A stretch of 55,366 nt of DNA from an uncultured Clostridia bacterium (lineage in GTDB: Bacteria > Bacillota > Clostridia > Christensenellales > UBA1242), in assembly GCA_944381245.1 (NCBI GenBank), contig CALWKK010000004.1, positions 1-55,366 of the forward strand, read 5' to 3'. Numbering within the stretch: the stretch's first letter is position 1; every line of letters begins with the position of its first letter. A model generated the notes under the pieces. The model was not told the origin of the DNA and did no database searches. It saw only the letters and a list, made by a program, of their open reading frames with translations. A program made the position numbers and the translations under genes. Shown piece by piece: positions 1 through 9,215 of the stretch.

Positions 1-650
<650 letters not shown>

Positions 651-803
651 TATATTACGTTTGGATTACTTAGCATTTTCACTAATAAAATCTTATGATT
701 TGTTAAATTAAACTCAGCGTAAAATTACAGTATATCTTTATTGAAGATTTTAATATTACACTTTATTTGTTACTGATATTTGACTCTGTATGTTATTACA
801 TAC

Positions 804-832
804 ATTACAATATATACATATTCAATTGTCAA
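804..832 (-). promoter_or_regulatory. Possible second promoter P2 for 23S rRNA
   Basis: On the minus strand TTGACA (827-832), 17 nt, then TGTAAT (804-809). Spacing is ideal and the -35 is perfect. The same bases also match a spacer motif conserved before 23S genes, so it may be a processing or antitermination element instead. Confidence 0.4.
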
Positions 833-891
833 TGTTCTTTCTCCACTAAAGCGGAGCTCCGTTACTCAGTTTTTTACGCAACGGTGACATT

Positions 892-920
892 AATATACAA
901 CTATAAAACTTAAAAGTCAA
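892..920 (-). promoter_or_regulatory. rRNA-type promoter P1 for 23S rRNA
   Basis: On the minus strand TTGACT (915-920), 17 nt, then TATATT (892-897). Directly upstream (921-960) is a run of A tracts on the minus strand, like an UP element of strong rRNA promoters. Transcription would start near 885, about 235 nt before the 23S 5' end. Confidence 0.6.
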
Positions 921-1112
921 CACTTTTTTACAAGTTTTTTTACTTTTTTTTGTTTTTTTTCTAAAATTCACAACACATCGCCGTGTGTTTGCAAATACTT
1001 TTTTTATTATTACATGTATATATTATATATATTTATAAGTAACTTTTTTTACTAATTATATAATCATTTAATATTTAAATTTAAAAAATTTTAATTTAAT
1101 AAAAAGCAGAAA

Positions 1113-1466
1113 TTAAATAATTTCTGCTCCACTGTTTTTTTCATCTATTTTTGTTTTAATTTTCTTTAAAACATCATTTGATATTAAACCTTTTTTTGCC
1201 AAATTCTGTAGGCCATTATAGTCTCTGAAATCTCTTGTTAATGTATAATATTCTTCACCTGGTCTTTTTTCTCCAACAAAAATTTTTTCTTTTATTTTGT
1301 TATTTTCATCAAAATTTTGTAAATATATTTTTTTATCAGAACCAAATTCAGTTATTTCTTCATCAAAAAGTATTTCATAATTTTCTTTTTGTTTTTTTTC
1401 AACATTTATTTCATTAACAACAAAGCTTAACCATTCCTTAACTTTTTTTTCATCTAAATTAGTCAT
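1113..1466 (-). CDS. Small acidic/lysine-rich protein, unknown function
   Basis: A 117-residue soluble protein, rich in Lys, Glu and Asn, with no signal peptide or membrane segment. I do not recognise a family. It starts at an ATG with GGGAGG about 10 nt upstream and has a strong sigma-A-like promoter just before it (TTGACT, 16 nt, TATAAT), so it looks expressed as a single gene. It lies between the 23S leader and spmB, with a 63-nt gap to spmB. No cysteine pairs or catalytic-looking motifs are visible. Confidence 0.7.
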   Translation of the reverse strand: MTNLDEKKVKEWLSFVVNEINVEKKQKENYEILFDEEITEFGSDKKIYLQNFDENNKIKEKIFVGEKRPGEEYYTLTRDFRDYNGLQNLAKKGLISNDVLKKIKTKIDEKNSGAEII

Positions 1467-1495
1467 ATGTACTTAACCTCCCACATTTATGATTA

Positions 1496-1523
1496 ATTAT
1501 ACCATTATTTTTAGTAAAGTCAA
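1496..1523 (-). promoter_or_regulatory. Sigma-A-like promoter of the 117-residue protein gene
   Basis: On the minus strand TTGACT (1518-1523), 16-nt spacer, TATAAT (1496-1501), followed by GGGAGG and the ATG at 1466. Confidence 0.6.
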
Positions 1524-1529
1524 TATTTT

Positions 1530-2036
1530 TTATAAAACTCTACAAAGCAAACAAGAAATTATTGCCGAAATAAGAGATGCTATTAAAGCACATGGTATTG
1601 CATATAAAAGTTTTTTTACCTTTGTTTGTGAAAAATAAACAGTTGCAACATAAAAAACTGTTTCACTGCTTCCCATAATAACAGAGGCACACCTAGATAT
1701 ATAACTATCAGCACCATATTGAGTATATATATCATTTAAGAGAGCAAAACTTCCACTTCCTGTAAATGGTCTAAGCAATATTAGCTCACTTACTTCAGTC
1801 GGTATGCCTAATAAATTAAAAATAGGTGAAATTAAATTAGTTAAAGCTAGAGTTAGACCACTAACTCTCATTAAAGCAACTGATACCATTATTGCTACTA
1901 TAAATGGAAATATTGAAATTACTAAATCAATTGCTCCTTTGGCACCTTTAACAAAAATATTATATGTGTTTAAGTTTTTATAACTCGCATATAACAATAC
2001 AAATATAATAAATATTGGCACTATATAAGAACTCAC
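1530..2036 (-). CDS. spmB: Spore maturation protein B
   Basis: Multi-pass membrane protein of the nucleoside-recognition/Gate family, 168 residues from the chosen start, close to B. subtilis SpmB (about 178). Family motifs include the region around SGLTLALTNLISPIFNLLGI and the segment RPFTGSGSFALLNDI. SpmA and SpmB are needed for spore core dehydration and heat resistance in B. subtilis. I chose the GTG at 2036, which has GAGGT 5 nt upstream; an ATG at 2072 in the same frame would add an atypical leader. It follows spmA and a tiny membrane ORF, so the three are probably one sporulation-stage transcript. Confidence 0.9.
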   Translation of the reverse strand: MSSYIVPIFIIFVLLYASYKNLNTYNIFVKGAKGAIDLVISIFPFIVAIMVSVALMRVSGLTLALTNLISPIFNLLGIPTEVSELILLRPFTGSGSFALLNDIYTQYGADSYISRCASVIMGSSETVFYVATVYFSQTKVKKLLYAIPCALIASLISAIISCLLCRVL

Positions 2037-2043
2037 TTTTACC

Positions 2044-2169
2044 TCATAAAATTCCCAAAAATAGCAAAACAATTATTGATAGCAAACCAGAAATCAAAAG
2101 TTTAATTTTCTTTTTTATAAAAAAAATTATTATAAAAACACTTATCAAAATAGAAAAAACATTAACCAT
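2044..2169 (-). CDS. Candidate 41-residue membrane microprotein between spmA and spmB
   Basis: The ORF starts at an ATG overlapping the stop codon of spmA (shared bases 2162-2169) and ends at a TGA just before the ribosome-binding site of spmB. Its product has two hydrophobic stretches separated by KKKIKL, that is two short membrane segments with a basic loop. AAAGGAAA lies about 8 nt before the ATG, inside the end of spmA. The exact fill between the two spm genes suggests translational coupling. Alternatively it is a chance ORF in T-rich sequence. Confidence 0.4.
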   Translation of the reverse strand: MVNVFSILISVFIIIFFIKKKIKLLISGLLSIIVLLFLGIL

Positions 2170-2737
2170 GTTTTCTTTTTCCTTTAAAAATTTTCCCACA
2201 CAAAATAACAAGACATATAGCACTTAAACAAGTTATAAAACTTGAAATAAGAGTTGGCAAAATAATATCTCCGGGAGAAACACTACCCGCCGCCGCCCTT
2301 AATCCAATTGTTGTTGTTGGTAAAAGTTGTATTGATGTTGCATTTATAACCATTAACATAATCATGGATTTGGTTGCTATTCCACTTTGATCATCCATTC
2401 CTTTCATTGCCTTAATTCCATACGGCGTTGCCGCATTTCCAAGCCCTAACATGTTCGCACTTAAATTAATTGCTATATCTTTATGTACTTTTTCGTCTGC
2501 GCCTTTAAAAAGTTTCTTTATTAAAGGCTTTAATAACTTTGCTAATTTATCAGATAATCCACTTGCATCTAAAATTTCTAATAATCCCAGCCATACTGCA
2601 TAAATTCCACATAAATTAATACATAATTCAACAGCGCCAGCAGATGCATCAAGCATGCTAGATAATGTTTCTTCCGGATTAATTACCAGCAAAACAGCAG
2701 ATCCTAATAACATCATTATCACCCAAATTTTATTCAT
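2162..2737 (-). CDS. spmA: Spore maturation protein A
   Basis: 191-residue membrane protein of the Gate/nucleoside-recognition family. It shows the conserved segments NLSANMLGLGNAATPYGIKA and MLMVINATSIQLLPTT that mark SpmA. It acts with SpmB in the developing spore. No good Shine-Dalgarno is seen before the ATG at 2737. It is divergent from aspS, with 118 nt between them. Confidence 0.93.
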   Translation of the reverse strand: MNKIWVIMMLLGSAVLLVINPEETLSSMLDASAGAVELCINLCGIYAVWLGLLEILDASGLSDKLAKLLKPLIKKLFKGADEKVHKDIAINLSANMLGLGNAATPYGIKAMKGMDDQSGIATKSMIMLMVINATSIQLLPTTTIGLRAAAGSVSPGDIILPTLISSFITCLSAICLVILCGKIFKGKRKHG

Positions 2738-2800
2738 AATTATATATATGCAAGATATGATATAGTTGAGTCATAAATGTGAAAAATGTTTCTTTATTAA

Positions 2801-2829
2801 TTGCATTATATATTTTTTTGTTGTATTAT
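2801..2829 (+). promoter_or_regulatory. Sigma-A-like promoter of aspS-asnS
   Basis: TTGCAT (2801-2806), 17 nt, TATTAT (2824-2829), then AGGAGA and the aspS ATG at 2856. The leader is about 20 nt, which leaves no room for a T-box. Confidence 0.5.
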
Positions 2830-2855
2830 ATCTTTGTTGTTAACAGGAGATATAA

Positions 2856-4592
2856 ATGAAAAATGTGAATTGTTATAGGTCACACAACTGTGGAGAATTA
2901 AGAATATGTGATATTAATAAAGAAGTTGTGATATCTGGGTGGATTGACACAATTAGAAAATTAGGAGGTTTAACCTTTTTAACAATAAGAGACAATTATG
3001 GAATTACTCAAGTTTTAGTTAAAGATGAAAAATTATTATTAAATTTAAATAAAGAATGTGTTGTTAAAGTTAAAGGCATTGTTATTGAAAGAGAAAGCAA
3101 GAATTTAAATATGCCGACAGGAGAAATTGAAATTTTAGCTTATTCAATAGAAATTCTTGGCAAATGTGAATCAATTTTACCATTTGAAATTAACGATGTG
3201 AATGTAAAAGAAGAATTAAAATTAAAATATAGGTATTTAGATTTAAGAAATAAAAAGCTACATGAAAATATAATTTTAAGAAGTAATATTTTAAAATTTG
3301 TCAGAGACAAAATGTATTCGTTGGGATTTAATGAAATACAAACACCAATTTTAACTAGTTCCTCTCCAGAAGGAGCAAGAGATTTTCTAGTTCCGAGTCG
3401 TTTAAATCCTGGAAAGTTTTACGCATTGCCTCAAAGCCCTCAACAATTTAAGCAATTGCTAATGGTTTCTGGCTTTGATAAATATTTTCAAATAGCACCT
3501 TGTTTTAGAGATGAAGATGCAAGAGCCGATCGTTCCCCAGGAGAATTTTATCAAATGGATATGGAAATGAGTTTTGCAACTCAAGAAGATGTATTCGCTG
3601 TTATGGAAGATGTTTTGTTTTCAACATTTAAACATTTTGCACCTGACAAAGATATTACTCCACCACCATTTGAAAGAATAAATTACATAGATTCAATAAA
3701 TAAATATTGTTCTGATAAGCCAGATTTAAGAAATCCATTATTAGTTGAAGATGTTACAGAAATTTTTAAAGACACAAAAATAAGTCCTTTTTTAGGTAAA
3801 ACAATTAAAATGATAATTGCTCCAACAAATGAAAAGCCTAGAAGCTTTTACGATAATTTAAATAAATATATTCAATCTCTAGAAGGAAAAGGATTATTTT
3901 GGTTGAAAAACAATAACTTAAATGAAATTTCCGGATCAATATTTAAAAGCTTAAATGAAAACGAATTAAATTATTTTAAACAAAAGTTGACTAAAAATTC
4001 CAGTGCATTTATTATTGCAGATGATAAAAATAAAGCAATAAAATTAATGGGAATTTTTAGGAATAAATTAGGAGAAGAACTAAATTTAATAGACAAAAAT
4101 AAATTTCATTTTTGCTGGATAAATAATTTTCCTTTTTATGAAATTGATGAACAAACTAATAAAATTAATTTTTCTCACAACCCTTTTTCAATGCCACAAG
4201 GAGGAATTGATAGTTTATTATCAAAAAATCCTTTAAATATATTAGCTTATCAATATGATGTTGTATTAAATGGTGTTGAACTTGCAAGTGGTGCTGTCAG
4301 AAATCACGATCCTGAAATTATGGTTAAAGCCTTCGAAATTGCTGGTTATGAAAAAAACGTTATTGAACAAAAATTTCCAGCCCTTTTTCACGCTTTTTCA
4401 TTTGGTGCCCCACCTCACGCTGGCGCTGCATTTGGATTTGATAGAGTTGTTATGTTTTTGTGCGAAACAGATATAATAAGAGATGTTATAGCCTTTCCTT
4501 TTAACAAAAATGCACAAGATTTAATGATGAGTGCTCCTAATGAAGTAACTCAAGAACAACTAAAAGAAGTTCATATAAAATTGAATAAGTAG
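2856..4592 (+). CDS. aspS: Aspartyl-tRNA synthetase (bacterial type, with GAD insert)
   Basis: Charges tRNA-Asp (and tRNA-Asn if non-discriminating; AsnRS is present next door). 578 residues: N-terminal OB anticodon-binding domain (about 1-110), class II catalytic core, and the bacterial GAD-type insertion (about 290-410). Motif 2 reads CFRDEDARADRSPGEFYQMD and motif 3 includes GAAFGFDRVVMF. The SPGEFYQ form of motif 2 together with LASGAVRNHDPEIM is, to my knowledge, typical of alphaproteobacterial-style AspRS and differs from the RQPEFTQ form of Bacillus. This may indicate a distinct or transferred AspRS lineage. Starts at ATG with AGGAGA upstream; asnS follows 8 nt downstream in one operon. 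Confidence 0.96.
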   Translation: MKNVNCYRSHNCGELRICDINKEVVISGWIDTIRKLGGLTFLTIRDNYGITQVLVKDEKLLLNLNKECVVKVKGIVIERESKNLNMPTGEIEILAYSIEILGKCESILPFEINDVNVKEELKLKYRYLDLRNKKLHENIILRSNILKFVRDKMYSLGFNEIQTPILTSSSPEGARDFLVPSRLNPGKFYALPQSPQQFKQLLMVSGFDKYFQIAPCFRDEDARADRSPGEFYQMDMEMSFATQEDVFAVMEDVLFSTFKHFAPDKDITPPPFERINYIDSINKYCSDKPDLRNPLLVEDVTEIFKDTKISPFLGKTIKMIIAPTNEKPRSFYDNLNKYIQSLEGKGLFWLKNNNLNEISGSIFKSLNENELNYFKQKLTKNSSAFIIADDKNKAIKLMGIFRNKLGEELNLIDKNKFHFCWINNFPFYEIDEQTNKINFSHNPFSMPQGGIDSLLSKNPLNILAYQYDVVLNGVELASGAVRNHDPEIMVKAFEIAGYEKNVIEQKFPALFHAFSFGAPPHAGAAFGFDRVVMFLCETDIIRDVIAFPFNKNAQDLMMSAPNEVTQEQLKEVHIKLNK

Positions 4593-4600
4593 GAGAATTT

Positions 4601-5980
4601 ATGAAAAGAACAACAATTGAATATATTAACAAAAACTTTGAAAATCTTAAAGATAAAGAATTAAAAATTTGTGGATGGGCAAGAACAATCAGAAATTCAA
4701 AAAATATTAGTTTTATTGAATTAAATGATGGTTCGTTTAAAAGTTGTCAAATTATAATTGAAAAAGAAAAAATTGAAAATTATGATGAAATAATAAAACA
4801 AATAACTGGCACATCTTTTGAGATTATTGGTAAGATTGTTATAACTCCTGAAAACAAACAACCTTATGAAATAAATGCTAATAAAGTTGTAATTTGTGGG
4901 CCATGCGAATCTGATTTTCCTATGCAAAAAAAAGGACATAGCTTAGAATTCTTAAGAGAAAAACCAGCTTTAAGACCTAGAACAAATTTGTTTAATGCAG
5001 TTTTTAGAATACGTTCTAAAGCAGCATTTGCAATTCATAAATTTTTTAATGAAAAAAATTTTATTTATGTCAACACTCCTATAATAACTTCCAGCGATTG
5101 TGAGGGCGCAGGATCTATGTTCCAAGTTACAACTCTTGATTTAGATGAAATTGTAAAAAACGGTAAAGTGGACTATAAAAATGATTTTTTTGGGAAAAAA
5201 GTTTTTATGACCGTTTCAGGACAAATTGATGAAGAACCTATAACTCATGCGTTTTGCAATACTTATACTTTCGGCCCAACTTTTAGAGCCGAAAATTCTA
5301 ACACCTCGAGACATGCAGCTGAATTTTGGATGATGGAACCAGAGATGTGTTTTGCAGACTTAAATGATGTTATGCAAAACGAAGAAGAAATGCTTAAGTA
5401 TGTTATTAACTACGTTTTAGAAAATTGTGAAGCTGAAATACAATTTTTAAATAATTTTATTGATAAGGATTTAATTTCTAGATTAAAAACAATAATTGAT
5501 AGTGAATTTGTCAAACTAGACTACACAGATGCAATAAAAATTTTAGAAGAGGTTAAAGACCAATTTGAATTTCCAGTTTATTGGGGTGCCGACTTGCAAA
5601 GTGAGCACGAAAGATATTTGACAGAAAAAGTTTATAAAAGACCAGTTTTTTTAATAAATTATCCAAAAGAAATAAAAGCTTTTTATATGCGTTTAAATGA
5701 CGACAATAAAACAGTTGCAGCTGTTGATTTATTAGTTCCAGGTGTTGGAGAATTAATGGGAGGAAGTCAAAGAGAAGAAAGATTAGATGTATTATTGAAT
5801 AGAATGAAAGAATTAAATTTAAATGTGGAAGATTACAAAGATTATATTGATACAAGAAGATACGGCACTAATAAACATGGTGGATACGGATTAGGATTTG
5901 AAAGATTAATAATGTATATCACTGGAATGACAAATATTAGAGATGTTGAATTTTATCCAAGAACTGTTGGTAATATATAA
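4601..5980 (+). CDS. asnS: Asparaginyl-tRNA synthetase
   Basis: 459 residues, the usual length. N-terminal OB domain with CGWARTIRNSK, then class II core with CEGAGSMFQVTTLD, the motif-2 region FGPTFRAENSNTSRHAAEFW and motif 3 GGYGLGFERLIMY. It charges tRNA-Asn directly. It is co-transcribed with aspS (8-nt gap, GGAGAATTT before the ATG) and ends at a strong terminator. Confidence 0.97.
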   Translation: MKRTTIEYINKNFENLKDKELKICGWARTIRNSKNISFIELNDGSFKSCQIIIEKEKIENYDEIIKQITGTSFEIIGKIVITPENKQPYEINANKVVICGPCESDFPMQKKGHSLEFLREKPALRPRTNLFNAVFRIRSKAAFAIHKFFNEKNFIYVNTPIITSSDCEGAGSMFQVTTLDLDEIVKNGKVDYKNDFFGKKVFMTVSGQIDEEPITHAFCNTYTFGPTFRAENSNTSRHAAEFWMMEPEMCFADLNDVMQNEEEMLKYVINYVLENCEAEIQFLNNFIDKDLISRLKTIIDSEFVKLDYTDAIKILEEVKDQFEFPVYWGADLQSEHERYLTEKVYKRPVFLINYPKEIKAFYMRLNDDNKTVAAVDLLVPGVGELMGGSQREERLDVLLNRMKELNLNVEDYKDYIDTRRYGTNKHGGYGLGFERLIMYITGMTNIRDVEFYPRTVGNI

Positions 5981-6004
5981 AAAAAACTCCCCATGGAGTT
6001 TTTT
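5981..6004. terminator. Bidirectional intrinsic terminator after asnS
   Basis: AAAAAACTCC, loop CCAT, GGAGTTTTTT. The A and T tracts on both sides allow it to end both asnS and the convergent membrane-protein gene. Confidence 0.85.
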
Positions 6005-6458
6005 ATTGTTTTTCACAATTAATTTCTTTTCTTAATTTTATTGTTTTGTTTATAAATAAACATGCTATCGTTCTCAATATTATTATAAGCAAATTACAAA
6101 TAAAAAAGGATAATAATAAAATATTAAACTGACTTATAGTTGAAATAAAAACAATTATACATGTTAATAATTCTATTATTGCAAATGTTAAAAACATACC
6201 CGATTTTTCAATATATTTAGGTGTATCATATTTGTTATAAAATAAAGTTTTTATTCCAAAAAAAATAAAACCTGTTACTATTATACTAAAAAAAACAATA
6301 CTAAAAATATACGACGCAACATACATTGGACTTGTTAACAAATTATTTATATTAATTTTATAAATATTAAATAGTATTAATCCTATTAACGATAACGCGC
6401 CGAGAATTAAATCAAAAATTCCTGCAATCGTGTTTGATAATTTCTCTTTACTTAACAT
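6003..6458 (-). CDS. Four-helix integral membrane protein, unknown function
   Basis: 151 residues with four hydrophobic segments (about 12-32, 45-68, 88-108 and 112-135) and a short charged C-terminus. No family recognised. GAGAG lies before the ATG. It converges on asnS and shares its terminator. Possibly co-transcribed with the upstream PH-domain gene (59-nt gap). Confidence 0.7.
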   Translation of the reverse strand: MLSKEKLSNTIAGIFDLILGALSLIGLILFNIYKININNLLTSPMYVASYIFSIVFFSIIVTGFIFFGIKTLFYNKYDTPKYIEKSGMFLTFAIIELLTCIIVFISTISQFNILLLSFFICNLLIIILRTIACLFINKTIKLRKEINCEKQ

Positions 6459-6517
6459 TTTTACTCTCTTTATTATAGTATTAGATAATTTAAAATTTTT
6501 AATCCATATATTAAATT

Positions 6518-6898
6518 TTAATATGTAAACTCACCCAAACTGGTCCCTTTCTTTGCCCTTTCTTTTTCAATTAATTCTTGTAATAACGCCCTGACTTTAT
6601 AAGGATGTTTTATTCTAATTAAAAAAACTTGATCAACACTATTTGAGCTACAATGTAAAGTTATTGTCCCTGTTCCGAAAATTCTGTTAGATAATGTTGT
6701 TTGCACAGATATATCATATATTCTATAAATATTTAATTCTTCGCCGTTTATATTTAAAAATCCTATTGATGTGAAAAGCTTTAGCCATGAACCTTCTTTT
6801 TCAACAATATAATATCTTGTAAAAGACCAAGGAAGTCCACACCATCTTTTCCTATCTTTCCATATAATTTTTGTTCCCTCTCCAAATTGATTATCCAT
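6518..6898 (-). CDS. Bacterial PH-domain-like protein
   Basis: 126 residues. The body fits the bacterial PH (DUF304-like) fold: a run of beta strands with TRYYIVEKEGSWLKLFTS, an element IYRIYDISVQTTLSNRIFGT of the type ...YRIRDI...S...RLFGTGTI..., and a C-terminal helix LLQELIEKERAKKG. Such proteins often sit near membranes, but the precise role is unknown. I start at the ATG at 6898, which has AGAGGTG at ideal spacing; an upstream ATG at 6943 lacks a ribosome-binding site and would add a hydrophobic run. Confidence 0.75.
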   Translation of the reverse strand: MDNQFGEGTKIIWKDRKRWCGLPWSFTRYYIVEKEGSWLKLFTSIGFLNINGEELNIYRIYDISVQTTLSNRIFGTGTITLHCSSNSVDQVFLIRIKHPYKVRALLQELIEKERAKKGTSLGEFTY

Positions 6899-6944
6899 AA
6901 ACACCTCTTTTAAAATTATATAATATATTAAATTAATATTCAAC

Positions 6945-7385
6945 TTATTTTTTTCGAATTTTTTTAAAAAAATTTTTTAAAATTAATTCACATTCTTTTT
7001 CTAATATTCCACCCTCAATATTTATATTATGATTTAAACAATTATATTTACTATCAGATAAACTTCCCAAAAATTTATTATCTTTAGCTCCGTAATAAAT
7101 TTTCTTTATTCTACTATTTAATATTGCACCAAAACACATTATACATGGCTGTAAAGTCACATATATTTCGCATCCTTCTAATCTCCAATCATGTAATTTT
7201 TTACAAGCTTTTTTTATTGCTATTATTTCAGCATGATTAATTGCATTCTTTGACTTTTCTCTATTATTATATGCTTTAGAAACTATTTTTCCATTTTTAA
7301 CAATTATAGCTCCAATGGGCACTTCGCCTTTTTTAAAAGCTTTTTTTGCTTGACATATTGCAAGATTCATATAGTATTCTTTCAT
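6945..7385 (-). CDS. tadA: tRNA-specific adenosine deaminase
   Basis: Deaminates the wobble adenosine of tRNA-Arg(ACG) to inosine. 146 residues. The zinc and catalytic motif HAE is at 51-53 and the PCIMC motif at about 80-84, both intact, within the CDA fold; GEVPIGAIIV is also typical. The start MKEYYMNLAI aligns with the usual N-terminus. Unlike in Bacillus, no SRP RNA or dnaX is seen next to it. Confidence 0.95.
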   Translation of the reverse strand: MKEYYMNLAICQAKKAFKKGEVPIGAIIVKNGKIVSKAYNNREKSKNAINHAEIIAIKKACKKLHDWRLEGCEIYVTLQPCIMCFGAILNSRIKKIYYGAKDNKFLGSLSDSKYNCLNHNINIEGGILEKECELILKNFFKKIRKK

Positions 7386-7434
7386 GATTTAATTATATAT
7401 TAATTTTTTTATTTTTTTAAATTTTTTTTTATAC

Positions 7435-7463
7435 TTGATTTTATAATTTTTTAATGCTATAAT
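7435..7463 (+). promoter_or_regulatory. Sigma-A-like promoter of the DUF2188 protein
   Basis: TTGATT (7435-7440), 17-nt spacer, TATAAT (7458-7463), then GAGGTG before the ATG at 7484. Confidence 0.6.
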
Positions 7464-7483
7464 ATACTTTGTGAGGTGTACAA

Positions 7484-8101
7484 ATGAAATATTTATTAGC
7501 AGGTTTTGATGAATTTATGAGTGGCAATGGAGTTTGGATAGTAATTGGCGTATTAATTGCTGCATTGATTATTAGTATTATATTTTTAATCTTAAACATT
7601 ATAAAAATGAAAAAAAATAATACTAAAGAATTATCTGTAAAAGATAACTCCGAAATAAATAACGAAGTTTCAGAAGAATCACCTTCTTCAAAAGAAGATA
7701 AAAAAATTGATAAAGTTGAAGAAGATGAAGAAATTTTAAAAGTTGAAGAAAATAAAAAAGATGTTTCAATTAAAGAAAAAACTAAGAAAACAAAATCTGA
7801 AAAATCAATGTCTAAAATACAAAAAACCGGAAAAACAAAAAATAAACAATTAGAATCTGATAAAACAAATGAAAAAAATGAAACAACAAAATTAGAAAAA
7901 ATCGAAAAATCTAATGTTACATATGGCGTGACATACGATAAAACAAATAAAGAATGGGTTGTTAAAAAAACAGGAGCATCAAGAGCATCAAAAAGATTTT
8001 CAACCAAAGCTGAAGCTCTTGAATATGCAGAAAAAATTTCTGAAAACAACAACGCAAATCTCAGAGTTCATAAGAAAAACGGAAAATTTCAAAAACAATA
8101 A
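7484..8101 (+). CDS. Membrane-anchored DUF2188-domain protein
   Basis: 205 residues. One membrane segment at about 16-41, then a highly charged Lys/Glu/Ser-rich linker (about 45-140), then a C-terminal DUF2188-type domain (about 145-205) with WVVKKTGASRASKRFSTKAE and RVHKKNGKF. The function of DUF2188 is not established. The linker is likely disordered, so the domain would be tethered in the cytoplasm or outside depending on topology. A long minus-strand ORF covering the same bases is a shadow of this gene. Confidence 0.85.
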   Translation: MKYLLAGFDEFMSGNGVWIVIGVLIAALIISIIFLILNIIKMKKNNTKELSVKDNSEINNEVSEESPSSKEDKKIDKVEEDEEILKVEENKKDVSIKEKTKKTKSEKSMSKIQKTGKTKNKQLESDKTNEKNETTKLEKIEKSNVTYGVTYDKTNKEWVVKKTGASRASKRFSTKAEALEYAEKISENNNANLRVHKKNGKFQKQ

Positions 8102-8102
8102 G

Positions 8103-8127
8103 AGCTATTTAAAATAGCTTTTTTTAT
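8103..8127. terminator. Intrinsic terminator between the DUF2188 gene and mnmA
   Basis: AGCTATTT/AAATAGCT stem followed by a T run, just after the TAA of the DUF2188 gene and overlapping the 3' end of mnmA. Confidence 0.75.
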
Positions 8128-9203
8128 TTAAAATAACTTTTTATAACTCCGCCGCCCAAACACATTTCATCTTTATTATATAAAACAACATACTGTCCTG
8201 GTGTTATTGCTCTTTGCTCTTTATCAAAAACTATCTTTATATTTTTTTCATCTAAAATAATAACTTTAACATCTTGATCAGGTTGTCTGTATCTAAATTT
8301 GGCATAACATTTAAATTCTTTTTCTTCAGGTATTTCTGGAATCCAATTAAAATTTTCAGCAAACAATCCTTTTGAAAACAAACCTTCAGATTCTCCTTGA
8401 GAAACTATTAATTGATTCTTTGTTAAATCCTTATCTAAAACAAACCATCTTTTTCCATTTCCATTTATCTTGCCCCCAATATTTAATCCTCTTCTTTGCC
8501 CAATAGTGTAATACATTAAACCATCATGTTCTCCAACAATTTCTCCAGTTGTTGTTACTATTTTTCCAGGCTTTGCCGGTAAAAAGTTTTTTAGGAATTT
8601 TTTAAAATTTCGTTCACCAATAAAACAAACACCAGTTGAATCTTTTTTGCTTGCATTTGATAATTTTAACTCTTTTGCTATTTCCCTTACTTTTGTTTTT
8701 TCAATATCGGCTAAAGGAAATATAACACTCTTTAATTGTTTTTGATTTAATTGATTTAAAAAATAAGATTGATCTTTGTTTTTATCCTTTGCTTTATATA
8801 AATAATACTTATTATTTTTTTCAATAACTTTTGCATAATGTCCAGTTGCAATTTTGTCTGCTCCTATTTTATTTGCGAATTCTAGGAATGGACCAAATTT
8901 TATTTCTCTATTACATAAAACATCAGGATTTGGCGTTCTACCCTCTGAATACTCTTTTAAAAAATATTTAAATACTCTGTCATAATATTCTTTAGAATAA
9001 TTAACTGTGTAATAAGGAATTCCTATTTTTGCACAAACTCTTTTTACATCTTCATAGTCTTGTTCGCTTGTGCAAGCTCCATCGTCAGTTTCTTCCCAAT
9101 TTATCATAAAAACGGCAATAACATTTTTGCCTTCTTTTTTTAATAAATAAGCACTGACTGCTGAATCTACACCTCCACTCATTCCAACAACTACAGTTTC
9201 CAT
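8124..9203 (-). CDS. mnmA: tRNA-specific 2-thiouridylase MnmA
   Basis: Thiolates U34 of tRNA-Lys, -Glu and -Gln using persulfide sulfur and ATP. 359 residues, normal length. The PP-loop GMSGGVDS is at 7-14; the catalytic cysteine pair is C97 (in DVLCNREIKFG) and C193 (in STGVCFIGE). The C-terminal beta-barrel ends with ITPGQYVVLY and CLGGGVI, as in the family. The downstream end overlaps the terminator shared with the DUF2188 gene. It is 12 nt downstream of the TM2-domain gene, so probably in the same transcript. Confidence 0.97.
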   Translation of the reverse strand: METVVVGMSGGVDSAVSAYLLKKEGKNVIAVFMINWEETDDGACTSEQDYEDVKRVCAKIGIPYYTVNYSKEYYDRVFKYFLKEYSEGRTPNPDVLCNREIKFGPFLEFANKIGADKIATGHYAKVIEKNNKYYLYKAKDKNKDQSYFLNQLNQKQLKSVIFPLADIEKTKVREIAKELKLSNASKKDSTGVCFIGERNFKKFLKNFLPAKPGKIVTTTGEIVGEHDGLMYYTIGQRRGLNIGGKINGNGKRWFVLDKDLTKNQLIVSQGESEGLFSKGLFAENFNWIPEIPEEKEFKCYAKFRYRQPDQDVKVIILDEKNIKIVFDKEQRAITPGQYVVLYNKDEMCLGGGVIKSYFK

Positions 9204-9215
9204 ATATATTCCTTT

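Larger units (their letters stand above)
651..1112. other. Gene-free leader region upstream of the 23S rRNA
   Basis: This 460-nt AT-rich stretch has no credible ORF and no tRNA. It holds two sigma-A-like promoters pointing into the 23S gene, a short inverted repeat around 841-870 (CTCCACTAAAGCGGAG, on the minus strand a CTCCGCTTTAGTGGAG stem), and an A-rich tract just upstream of the outer promoter. The motif ACATTGACAATTGAATA on the minus strand resembles the TTGAAAACTGAATA-type motif commonly seen just before 23S in Bacillota 16S-23S spacers, so this leader may derive from a former spacer. The part from 961 to 1112 shows nothing recognisable. Confidence 0.6.

Noticed and set aside
651..1112. 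Ordinary 16S-23S spacer with a 16S gene beyond it
   Set aside because: The next 460 nt lack spacer tRNAs and the 16S 3' end (anti-Shine-Dalgarno CCTCC region), and a promoter-bearing protein gene follows.
2738..2855. T-box or other riboswitch before the synthetase genes
   Set aside because: The leaders of aspS and thrS are too short and lack T-box motifs and antiterminator stems.
7441..8052. 203-residue minus-strand ORF rich in Phe, Ser and Leu
   Set aside because: It mirrors the Lys/Glu-rich linker of the DUF2188 protein; it has no ribosome-binding site and the plus-strand gene has promoter, Shine-Dalgarno and terminator.
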